Below are positions 1 to 5,857 of a DNA stretch of 9,565 nucleotides, one piece after another. The DNA lies in assembly GCA_026125925.1 (NCBI GenBank), contig JAHCKF010000108.1, positions 1-9,565 of the forward strand. The letters are read 5' to 3'. The DNA is from Pseudolabrys sp. Lineage in GTDB: Bacteria > Pseudomonadota > Alphaproteobacteria > Rhizobiales > Xanthobacteraceae. Both the position numbers and the translations under genes were made by a program. Each line of letters starts with the position of its first letter. Position 1 is the stretch's first letter. Below the pieces are notes generated by a model. It was not told where the DNA came from, did not search any database, and saw only the letters and a program-made list of their open reading frames with translations.

Positions 1-342
1 GTCGGCTGGGCCGTCGCCGCCGTGATCATGGCGATCACCATCATCGGCCTGCCGTGGGCGCGGGCAGCGTTCACCATCGCCGCCTATACGCTGTTGCCGT
101 TCGGCCAGCGCGCCGTGTCGCGCGACGAGTATTTCGGCCGCGAAGACGTCGGCACCGGACCATTCGGACTTCTCGGCAATGTCATCTGGTTTGTGCTGGC
201 GGGCTGGTGGCTGGCGCTCGGCCATCTCATTACCGCGCTGCTGCTGGCGATCACCATCGTCGGCATCCCGTTCGCCTGGGCGCATCTCAAGCTCGCGGGT
301 CTGGCGCTGTGGCCGATCGGCAAGGTCATCGTTCCGGCCTGA
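1..342 (+). CDS. YccF family inner-membrane protein (5' end outside window)
   Basis: This is the C-terminal 113 residues of a YccF (DUF307) membrane protein. The frame is open from the first base, so the true start lies upstream; the GTG at 22 is internal. The visible part holds two related halves, each a hydrophobic segment running into an AITI(I/V)G(L/I)P motif and ending in an LLPFG or LWPIG turn. This internal duplication is typical of the family. A polar linker with a DEYFGRED stretch separates the halves. A GNVIWFVLAGWWLALGH segment just before the second motif matches the family's Trp-rich membrane segment. YccF proteins are small (about 100-150 residues) integral inner-membrane proteins of unknown function, so only 10-40 residues should be missing. 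The next gene starts 84 bases downstream on the same strand; whether they share a transcript is unknown. Confidence 0.85.
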   Translation, partial: VGWAVAAVIMAITIIGLPWARAAFTIAAYTLLPFGQRAVSRDEYFGREDVGTGPFGLLGNVIWFVLAGWWLALGHLITALLLAITIVGIPFAWAHLKLAGLALWPIGKVIVPA

Positions 343-426
343 TGTACGGTTGGAACCGGGGCGATTTCCGCCGAAACCAATCCGCGCGTTTCCGCATTAC
401 TCCTGTGGGGCAAGCGGAGAGAGCAC

Positions 427-1006
427 ATGCAGATCGAACCGGAAATCTCCTTCCATCGCTGTGAGCCGTCGGACGCGATCAAGGAAGCGATCGGCCGGCA
501 TATCGAGCATCTGGAGAAGATCTTCGGGCGCATGACCGCCTGCCGCGTCCGCATCGATCAGCTCAACCAGAACGTCGCCGGCACGATGCCCCCCCGTGGT
601 GCGCATCGAGATCGCCATTCCCGGTCAGAAGGACATCATCGTCGCCCACGAGACCGGGCACCTGCAGCGCAAGTTTCAGTCGCCCGACGTGCGTAACGCC
701 GTGAACGAAGCCTTCCGTATCGCCGAGCAGCGCTTGGCGCAGGCCAAGGACATCCTCACCGATCACAAGCAGGTCCACACCCACGAGGCGGCGCATGAAC
801 TGCGCGGCCAGATCGCCGAGATGCATCCCCATGAGGACTACGGTTTCGTCATGACGGCGGAAGGCGGCTTGCTCTACTTCCACCGCAACAGCCTGCTGAC
901 CGGCGAGTTCGACACGCTGCGCTGCGGCGACGGCGTCAGTTACGTCGCCGGAGAGGGCGACACCGGGCCGACCGCGAGCAAGGTGCGCGTTCTCGAACGT
1001 GCTTGA
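427..1006 (+). pseudogene. HPF/RaiA-type ribosome-associated protein fused to a cold-shock-like domain, frameshifted
   Basis: HPF/RaiA proteins bind the 30S subunit and support ribosome hibernation. The gene starts at ATG 427, five bases after GGAGAG at 416-421. The first 56 codons read well as the N-terminal half of an HPF/RaiA domain, but the frame then runs into Arg-rich nonsense ending at 696. The right protein continues one frame over, from GTG 596 to TGA 1004-1006. The break is at seven C's, 589-595. With six C's one 192-residue protein results. In it, residues 1 to about 115 are the HPF/RaiA domain, about 116-135 a His-rich linker (HTHEAAH), and about 137-190 a cold-shock-like OB fold with YGF, YFHRNS and a GPTASKV end. 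Similar HPF plus cold-shock fusions occur in Hyphomicrobiales. The intact codon pattern on both sides suggests a recent mutation or a sequencing error rather than old decay. Confidence 0.85.
589..595 (+). other. C7 homopolymer at the frameshift point
   Basis: Seven consecutive C's follow ATG 586-588. Read with seven, the frame gives Met-Pro-Pro-Arg-Gly and leaves the HPF homology; with six it gives Met-Pro-Pro-Val-Val-Arg-Ile and rejoins it. The run is therefore the exact site where reading frame and homology part. It could be a miscalled homopolymer, a fixed one-base insertion, or slippage in a subpopulation. Confidence 0.85.
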
Positions 1007-1057
1007 CTGCGCAACCGGCGCTTGACCGCGCCAGAAGCGCGTGATCGAACTGCGGCG

Positions 1058-1321
1058 ATGGCAAAGAAACCCGACAAATCCGCGCAACTCGCCGAACTCA
1101 ATCGTCAGCGCGACGAACTCGAGGCGGCGATCGAGACCATGATCGCCGACATGGCCGAGCAGCCGGAAGCCGCGCGCCGCGAAGGCGACTGGGCGGAGAA
1201 CGGCGCGGCGACGCAGCGCTATCTCGAGCTCACCAACCGGCTCAGCGACATCGAGCAGGACATCGTCGATCTGACGCGGACCATGGCCGCGGCCGCCGAC
1301 GAAGACGGGCGCCCCAACTAG
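1058..1321 (+). CDS. Small charged coiled-coil hypothetical protein
   Basis: I do not recognise a named family. The product is 87 residues, very hydrophilic, with no signal peptide or membrane segment. Two helical stretches with heptad-like spacing stand out: residues about 8-36 (AQLAELNRQRDELEAAI) and about 56-80 (YLELTNRLSDIEQDIVDLT). They are joined by a charged segment containing EGDWAEN, so an antiparallel helical hairpin or coiled-coil dimer is plausible. I chose ATG 1058 because the downstream residues have normal coding character; a TTG at 1022 in the same frame would add 12 residues of weaker character, and neither start has a clear Shine-Dalgarno sequence. The gene lies 51 bases after the HPF-like gene and ends only six bases from the stop of the convergent PrpF-family gene. 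Function cannot be inferred. Confidence 0.65.
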   Translation: MAKKPDKSAQLAELNRQRDELEAAIETMIADMAEQPEAARREGDWAENGAATQRYLELTNRLSDIEQDIVDLTRTMAAAADEDGRPN

Positions 1322-1327
1322 CAGCGC

Positions 1328-2503
1328 TCAGCAGGCGAGCGTTGCCGCCGCGATTTCCGCCAGCGCCGCCTTGAGCGCCGGTGAGGCGCGATACAGCGGC
1401 ACATAGCCACGCAGCAGGATCTGCGCCGAGCGCTTGTAGGCGGCGCGGGTGATATGGGTGCCGTCGGTGCCGTGCGTGCCTTCGATGGTTGCCGACAGAA
1501 TGCCGGCCGGATTTTCGATATCGACGGTGGCTTCCGACGGCGCGGCGCCGAGCGCCGGCAGGCCGCGCGCCAGCTCATGGGCCACGGTGCCGGGGATCAG
1601 GCAGGCGGCGGCGAGACAGCAGCCGCCGGTCACCGCCATGGTGGCGTGGCCTTCCTGCGGCGTGAAATAACGCGTCGAGATGTTGCCACCGTTCACCGCC
1701 GGGCCGACGATGCAGACTTTCGGGAGGGTCTCGCTATTGGCGAGTTCGTCGGCGGTCATCGGTTTGCCGCTCTTGCCCTTGAGGCCCATCTTCAGGCCGG
1801 CTTCGATCCACAGCTTGCGCAATGCGTCGAAGAACGTAGCGTCGCCGCGCAGCGCCTTGACGTCTTCGGTGCCGGTCTTGCCGAACTCGGAGGCGCGCGC
1901 GATCACCATCGGCACCGCGACATCGACACAGGACACGGTGTAAGCGCCGAAGGTGTCGGTGACGTTGCCAGTCGGGAGCGCCTTACCCGTTTTGGCGCCG
2001 ACCGGATTGGCGATGAACAGATCGACGCCAGGAAAGGCGCCGTCGACGCCGGGAATTTCCGTCATGGCAAAGCCGTTGCCGTCGAGCGCGACGCGGCCGG
2101 TCATCACGGTCTTGGTGTTGGTGTTGAAAATCTCGACTTCGCCCTGGCCGTCGAGCTGGCGCGGCAGGAATTTCTGGTCGATCGCCCAGAACGGCAGCGC
2201 CGCCGACATGTTGCCGCAGTTCACGCTCCAGTCGACCTCGCCCTTGCCATGCGCCAGTTGCGCCAGCGTCGAGACGATGCGCGGTGCGCCGTCGGGCGTC
2301 TTCTCGAATTCGGCGAAGAAGACCTTGTTGCTCGTCGGATAGCCGCGGCCGAGGCCGGTGATCTGCTTGGAGTCGGTGCTGGTGCCTTGAAGCGGCAGGC
2401 CCATCAGGTGGCGCAGCAATTCCTCACGCAACGAGACATCGGCTGGCGCGGCGCGATCCCAGATGATGAGACCGGTCGAGGTGCCGCCGCGGACGTGCAG
2501 CAC
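1328..2503 (-). CDS. PrpF family isomerase (2-methylaconitate isomerase / 4-oxalomesaconate tautomerase-like)
   Basis: PrpF-family enzymes (DUF453, with a diaminopimelate-epimerase-like fold) move a double bond or invert cis/trans geometry in unsaturated tricarboxylic acids. From GTG 2503 the product is 391 residues, about the family's usual length. Family marks include RGGTSTG at residues 5-11, TSNKV at 57-61 (the Lys matches the known catalytic Lys region), NCGNMSAA at 95-102 (probable catalytic Cys96) and a glycine-rich GHATMAVTGG segment near the C-terminus. The substrate is uncertain: no methylcitrate, gallate or protocatechuate genes lie nearby, so prpF or galD would be a guess. The start is doubtful. 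The frame stays open upstream with family-like sequence (LPRFNDGAWEFP), and a strong AAAGGAG lies at 2585-2579, but that stretch holds no ATG, GTG or TTG in frame. An ATC at 2572 sits at correct spacing. Confidence 0.85.
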   Translation of the reverse strand: MLHVRGGTSTGLIIWDRAAPADVSLREELLRHLMGLPLQGTSTDSKQITGLGRGYPTSNKVFFAEFEKTPDGAPRIVSTLAQLAHGKGEVDWSVNCGNMSAALPFWAIDQKFLPRQLDGQGEVEIFNTNTKTVMTGRVALDGNGFAMTEIPGVDGAFPGVDLFIANPVGAKTGKALPTGNVTDTFGAYTVSCVDVAVPMVIARASEFGKTGTEDVKALRGDATFFDALRKLWIEAGLKMGLKGKSGKPMTADELANSETLPKVCIVGPAVNGGNISTRYFTPQEGHATMAVTGGCCLAAACLIPGTVAHELARGLPALGAAPSEATVDIENPAGILSATIEGTHGTDGTHITRAAYKRSAQILLRGYVPLYRASPALKAALAEIAAATLAC

Positions 2504-2578
2504 CGGAAACTCCCAGGCGCCGTCATTGAAACGCGGCAGGGTGGGGGCGGCAAGGGGGGCTGCGATATTGATGGCACG

Positions 2579-2585
2579 CTCCTTT
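2579..2585 (-). promoter_or_regulatory. Strong Shine-Dalgarno (AAAGGAG) upstream of the annotated PrpF-family start
   Basis: Read on the minus strand, AAAGGAG is followed six bases later by ATC (2572-2570), in frame with the PrpF-family gene. Translation from there would add 23 residues. No comparable ribosome binding site precedes GTG 2503. The site argues that translation starts near 2572, on a rare ATC codon or on an ATG that has been mutated or miscalled. Confidence 0.5.
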
Positions 2586-2672
2586 CGAGGTCGGCGCGGC
2601 GGACGGTGCCGGTATGCCTAAACCGGAGCGCGAGCTGTGTCCATCTGTCGCAGGCAGCAGTTCGGCGCGTCG

Positions 2673-2927
2673 CTAGCGGACGATTTTGCCGGCAAGTTCC
2701 TTGCGGAACGCCCGTTCGCGCTTGAGGTGCCATTCCCGGCTCATGGCCTCGGCCTTGGTGGCGAAGGTCTCGGAGTAGAGAAGTTGCCACATCCGTCCCC
2801 GCGTCGAGCGGGCGCCCTTGCCGGCGTTGTGCTGGGCGAGCCGGCGCTCGATGTCGTTGGTCCAGCCGACATAAGTGAGCGCGCGGCCGTTGCCGCGGCA
2901 GCCGAGGACGTAGACGTAGGCCGACAT
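2673..2927 (-). CDS. Small GIY-YIG nuclease family protein (UPF0213/YhbQ-like)
   Basis: This is an 84-residue stand-alone GIY-YIG domain, the usual size for the UPF0213/YhbQ group. In order: YVYVL at residues 4-8 (the GIY strand), YVG at 19-21 (the YIG strand), Arg28/Arg29 in the following helix, His33-Asn34, and the helix AMSREWHLKR at 61-70 with Glu65 in the place of the metal-binding catalytic glutamate. The core residues are present, so nuclease activity is possible, although cellular roles in this group are poorly known. The start could be ATG 2927 or the adjacent GTG 2930; I prefer ATG. The gene lies 31 bases downstream of the L,D-transpeptidase stop on the same strand, so the two could share a transcript. 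Stand-alone genes of this type are common and need not be functionally tied to their neighbours. Confidence 0.85.
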   Translation of the reverse strand: MSAYVYVLGCRGNGRALTYVGWTNDIERRLAQHNAGKGARSTRGRMWQLLYSETFATKAEAMSREWHLKRERAFRKELAGKIVR

Positions 2928-2958
2928 CACGCCAACCTACACGATTCGAAATCGGGAA

Positions 2959-4479
2959 TTACTGAACGCCTAGCCAGCGCGCGCTGAAGCTGCCGACCGG
3001 CATCACCGGTTGCGCGCCCGTCAGCGTGCCGCTGCTCGGCGCCGGCGAACCGGAATAGGCGGTGCGAAGCTGCGGCGCGGGGGCCTCGTTGGCCGGCTTT
3101 TCCGCCGGGGCGGCCTGCGGCTTCGGCGCGGACGCCGGAGGTGCCGCCGCAAGCTGCGGCCGCGGCGCCGGAGCGGCGTTGGCGGTGCGCACTGCGGAGC
3201 GCGAGGCTTTCGCCTGACGCGGCGCTGGCTTCGGCTCGCGGACCGATTGGGTCACGGTGGGAGCGGCGGCTTCGTCATCGCTGCTACCGAACAAGCTCCC
3301 CAGCAAGCCGGCCATCGTCTTGTTGGATTGAGCCGGCGCTTCGCCGGTCTTCGGCGCCGGAGCGGGCTGCGGTACCGGCACGCTGGCCAGTTGTACCTGC
3401 GGCGTTTCGGGCTGCGCCTGCAGCGGCTTCGGCACGCTGACCAAAGTGGCGGGGATCGGCTGGTTGTCGCCGCGCGGCAACGCGCCCGGCGCGGTCGCCA
3501 CAGCGATCGGGCGGCCCTTGGCGTCGTAACCTTCCTGGGTGGCTCCGATCTTTTCGGCGAACACCTGGTTCATGCCGCCGTCGATGCCGGTGCGGAACGG
3601 TACGGTGGCGACGCCCTGCGCGATGTAGTGCGCCATCTGGACCTGTTCCTGACGGCGATGGTCGAGCACCGCGTCGGCGATGTTCTTGTCGAGTTCATAG
3701 GCCGGGCACTTGCCCGCGGCATTGAACTTGAGCGGCTTGCCATCGGCATCGGTCGTCGACGGATCGAACACGTAGCGCTTCTCGCACACGGCGACCTTCG
3801 GCTCCTGCCGCGTTGCTTCGAAGTGGTCGTAGCCTTCCTTCAGCATCTTCCAGAACGCGAAGTTCGGGTTGTTGCGATGCTTGGCCATGTTCAGCGCGGT
3901 CATGCGGAACGGGAAGGCCTGTAACTGGAACGCCCGCTGGCCGCCGTGGAACGACTCGCGCGCCAGCGCATAGATTTCCTGGATCTGCTCGTCGGTCATC
4001 GCGTAGCAGCCGCGCGACGAGCAATCGCCATGTACCATCAGCTCCGAGCCGGTGTAACCGTGCGAACGGTCATAGGCGTTGGGGAAGCCGGTGTTGAACG
4101 AGAGATAATAGCTCGAGGCCGGATTCATCTGGCCCGGCGTGATCGTATAGAAGCCCTCCGGCGCCTGGCGGTCGCCTTCCTTCTTCTTCGGGCCGAGGTC
4201 GCCCGACCAGCGGCAGATCGGATAGGTCTTCAGCAGCGCGTATTGGCCGTCGCGGGTCTGCTTCCAGACCTCCATCTCCGCCTCTTCCTTGAAGATGCGG
4301 GCGAGGATCGGCGAGCCGACATCCATGTTCTTGGAAGCGATGTCGGAAACCATGGACGGCGACAGCGGCGCCGCTGCGCGGCCGTTCGGCGCGAGTTCGT
4401 CGGGATTGCAGGCAGCAAGCGCCAACGCCGCCACAAGGGTGGCGGACGCCAATGCGGCGCGGACGAAACGTGCAGTCAA
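2959..4479 (-). CDS. YafK-like L,D-transpeptidase family lipoprotein with long Pro/Ala-rich tail
   Basis: L,D-transpeptidase (YkuD-fold) enzymes act on periplasmic peptidoglycan, making or breaking meso-diaminopimelate bonds or attaching and releasing envelope proteins. The 506-residue product starts with a lipoprotein signal, a hydrophobic stretch ending LAAC with lipidated Cys24. The catalytic domain spans about residues 45-235: DRSHGYTG at 137-144, then MVHGDCSSRGCYAMTD at 148-163, giving catalytic His150 and Cys158 in the HG.C.S.GC pattern of the YafK (DpaA) branch rather than ErfK/YbiS. Residues from about 330 to 495 form a low-complexity Pro/Ala/Gln-rich tail, possibly wall-spanning or disordered. 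The start is TTG 4479, chosen because GGGGAG lies seven bases upstream and because it alone gives the complete signal peptide. The protein is much longer than E. coli YafK (about 250 residues) owing to the tail. Transpeptidase versus hydrolase activity cannot be decided from sequence. Confidence 0.88.
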   Translation of the reverse strand: MTARFVRAALASATLVAALALAACNPDELAPNGRAAAPLSPSMVSDIASKNMDVGSPILARIFKEEAEMEVWKQTRDGQYALLKTYPICRWSGDLGPKKKEGDRQAPEGFYTITPGQMNPASSYYLSFNTGFPNAYDRSHGYTGSELMVHGDCSSRGCYAMTDEQIQEIYALARESFHGGQRAFQLQAFPFRMTALNMAKHRNNPNFAFWKMLKEGYDHFEATRQEPKVAVCEKRYVFDPSTTDADGKPLKFNAAGKCPAYELDKNIADAVLDHRRQEQVQMAHYIAQGVATVPFRTGIDGGMNQVFAEKIGATQEGYDAKGRPIAVATAPGALPRGDNQPIPATLVSVPKPLQAQPETPQVQLASVPVPQPAPAPKTGEAPAQSNKTMAGLLGSLFGSSDDEAAAPTVTQSVREPKPAPRQAKASRSAVRTANAAPAPRPQLAAAPPASAPKPQAAPAEKPANEAPAPQLRTAYSGSPAPSSGTLTGAQPVMPVGSFSARWLGVQ

Positions 4480-4628
4480 AACGGTACTCCCCGGGGGCGG
4501 GCCCTGACCCGAATATGGTTAGCCAGAAGATATGGCATCCGCAAGGCAATCCGGCGTCGCAGTCGCTTCCGCTAACCCTATGGTAAATCTCGCCTAAAAC
4601 GCCGGTGCCGGGGCCTGACGGGCTGCCA
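4480..4628 (-). promoter_or_regulatory. Intergenic region between accA and the L,D-transpeptidase gene
   Basis: These 149 bases hold the leader of the L,D-transpeptidase gene on the minus strand. The part nearest the gene carries GGGGAG at 4492-4487, the ribosome binding site for the TTG start. An AT-richer stretch around 4510-4590 is the likely promoter location, but I see no convincing -35/-10 pair. On the minus strand just after accA, GC-rich sequence with a short CCGG-based stem runs into TTTT near 4600, a weak terminator candidate at best. Confidence 0.35.
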
Positions 4629-5597
4629 TCAGCCGGCCGGGCGCGCCGGCAGGCGCCCCATGGCCAGGAACTTGTCGCGGCGGGCCTTGCGCACGGCGTC
4701 ACGGTCGAGGCCGCGAAGGTCGGCGAAGGCGGCGGCAATGGCGTCAGCAGTGGCGGTTACGGCTTCGCGCGGATCGCGGTGGGCGCCGCCGGTCGGCTCC
4801 GGCACGATGCTGTCGATGACGCCGAAGCGCACCATGTCCTGCGCCGTGATCTTCATGTTGGTGGCGGCGTCCTGCGCCTTGGTCGAATCCCGCCACAGGA
4901 TCGAGGCCGCGCCTTCCGGCGAGATGACGCTGTAGATGGCGTGCTCGAGCATCAGCACCTTGTTGGCGGTGGCAAGCGCAATCGCGCCGCCCGAGCCGCC
5001 TTCGCCGAGAATGACCGCGACATTCGGCACGCCAAGCCCAAGGCAAACATCGGTCGACCGCGCGATGGCCTCGGCCTGGCCGCGCTCCTCGGCGCCGATG
5101 CCGGGATAGGCGCCTGCGGTGTCGACCAGCGACAGCACGGGAAGGCCGAAACGATCGGCCATTTCCATCAGCCGCACGGCCTTGCGATAGCCCTCGGGCC
5201 GCGCCATCCCAAAGTTGTGCTTGAGGCGGCTTTCGGTGTCGCTGCCCTTCTCGTGGCCGAGAATGCAGATGCTGTCGCCGCGGAAGCGGCCGAAGCCGGC
5301 GACGATCGCGGCGTCATCGCCGAACTTGCGATCGCCGGCGAGCGGCACGAAATCGGTGATCATGCCGTTGATGTAGTCGAGGCAATGCGGCCGCTGCGGA
5401 TGGCGCGCGACCTGCGTCTTCTGCCACGGCGTCAGCTCGCCATAGAGCTCCTTGAGCGCCTGCGCCGCCTTGCCCTCGAGCCGCCCGATTTCTTCGGTCA
5501 CCGACACGGCATTGTCGGTGGCCGCCATCGCGCGCAATTCCTCGACCTTGGCCTCGAGCTCGGCCACCGGTTTTTCGAAGTCGAGATAGCTACGCAT
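4629..5597 (-). CDS. accA: Acetyl-CoA carboxylase carboxyltransferase subunit alpha
   Basis: AccA and AccD form the carboxyltransferase that moves the carboxyl group from carboxybiotin to acetyl-CoA, giving malonyl-CoA, the committed step of fatty acid synthesis, in the cytoplasm. The product is 322 residues, close to the 319 of E. coli AccA. It begins [11 protein letters not shown], a typical alphaproteobacterial AccA start, followed by a helical N-terminal region (about 10-60). The crotonase-fold core has [16 protein letters not shown] at 159-174 and [11 protein letters not shown] at 198-208, whose glycines form the oxyanion and CoA-binding loop, then [13 protein letters not shown] at 225-237. 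No core residue looks missing. I chose ATG 5597 over GTG 5687 because the extra 30 residues do not resemble AccA. The Shine-Dalgarno sequence before ATG 5597 is weak. accD and the biotin genes are not here, as is usual where acc genes are scattered. The gene is divergent from the acyltransferase gene across a 260-base region. Confidence 0.97.
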   Translation of the reverse strand: MRSYLDFEKPVAELEAKVEELRAMAATDNAVSVTEEIGRLEGKAAQALKELYGELTPWQKTQVARHPQRPHCLDYINGMITDFVPLAGDRKFGDDAAIVAGFGRFRGDSICILGHEKGSDTESRLKHNFGMARPEGYRKAVRLMEMADRFGLPVLSLVDTAGAYPGIGAEERGQAEAIARSTDVCLGLGVPNVAVILGEGGSGGAIALATANKVLMLEHAIYSVISPEGAASILWRDSTKAQDAATNMKITAQDMVRFGVIDSIVPEPTGGAHRDPREAVTATADAIAAAFADLRGLDRDAVRKARRDKFLAMGRLPARPAG

Positions 5598-5722
5598 GTG
5601 GTTCGGACGAAATTTCGTTGAAAAGACGGGAAAACCGGCGGGGCCGGTCACGGTGGGCCAACTGACCCATAGTGGGGCGTTAGTCAAGCGAGGGCGATCA
5701 TGCCCTCCAATTCCTTAATGAT

Positions 5723-5739
5723 TAGCGGCGAATAGCGGC
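5723..5739. repeat. TAGCGGC direct repeat, 10-bp period
   Basis: TAGCGGC occurs at 5723-5729 and again at 5733-5739, separated by GAA. The 10-bp period places both copies on the same face of the helix, as for tandem regulator sites. It lies in the divergent intergenic region about 130 bases from each gene start. Chance recurrence in GC-rich DNA cannot be excluded. Confidence 0.4.
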
Positions 5740-5747
5740 CGCCTTCC

Positions 5748-5767
5748 TCACCGGTATTTAACGGTGA
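5748..5767. promoter_or_regulatory. TCACCG-N8-CGGTGA inverted repeat, possible operator
   Basis: TCACCG (5748-5753) and CGGTGA (5762-5767) are perfect inverted arms around the AT-rich centre GTATTTAA. A 20-bp palindrome with an AT-rich middle suits a dimeric transcription factor. It lies about 90 bases upstream of the acyltransferase start and 150 bases from the accA start. No T-run follows, so it is not a typical terminator. No regulator gene sits nearby to name a binding protein. Confidence 0.4.
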
Positions 5768-5857
5768 ACCCGCTTTAACCAAGGACTCCGGGGTCGTTTT
5801 TCCCTCCCTTTAACACCGCGCCCCCAATGTCCCGGCCAGGACAGGGGCAGTGAAGCT

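Larger units (their letters stand above)
5598..5857. promoter_or_regulatory. Divergent intergenic region between accA and the acyltransferase-JmjC pair
   Basis: This 260-base region must hold the promoters for accA (leftward) and the acyltransferase gene (rightward). It is clearly more AT-rich than its flanks, especially at 5705-5800. It carries a 7-bp direct repeat and a 6-bp inverted repeat, listed separately. A TTGACT hexamer is readable leftward near 5684-5689, but I cannot pair it with a good -10 at 16-18 bases, so I do not call a promoter. I see no open frame with coding character and no RNA gene. Confidence 0.5.

Noticed and set aside
589..595. Programmed ribosomal frameshift at the C7 run
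   Set aside because: No supporting downstream pseudoknot or internal Shine-Dalgarno was evident, and the family is normally encoded in one frame. Error or mutation is simpler.
563..1087. Minus-strand frame of 174 codons opposite the HPF-like gene
   Set aside because: It lies antisense to the HPF and cold-shock homology, which is convincing on the plus strand, and shows no family motif.
1454..2725. Long plus-strand open frame (423 codons) opposite the PrpF-family gene
   Set aside because: Arg/Gly/Ala/His-rich translation with no motif, antisense to a clear PrpF homologue. Such frames are expected opposite GC-rich genes.
3010..3924. Plus-strand frame opposite the L,D-transpeptidase tail
   Set aside because: Very Arg-rich translation caused by the Pro/Ala-rich codons on the other strand; not a protein-like composition.
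4605..5621. Plus-strand frame of 338 codons opposite accA
   Set aside because: Antisense shadow of accA with Arg/His/Gly/Ala-rich composition and no recognisable domain.
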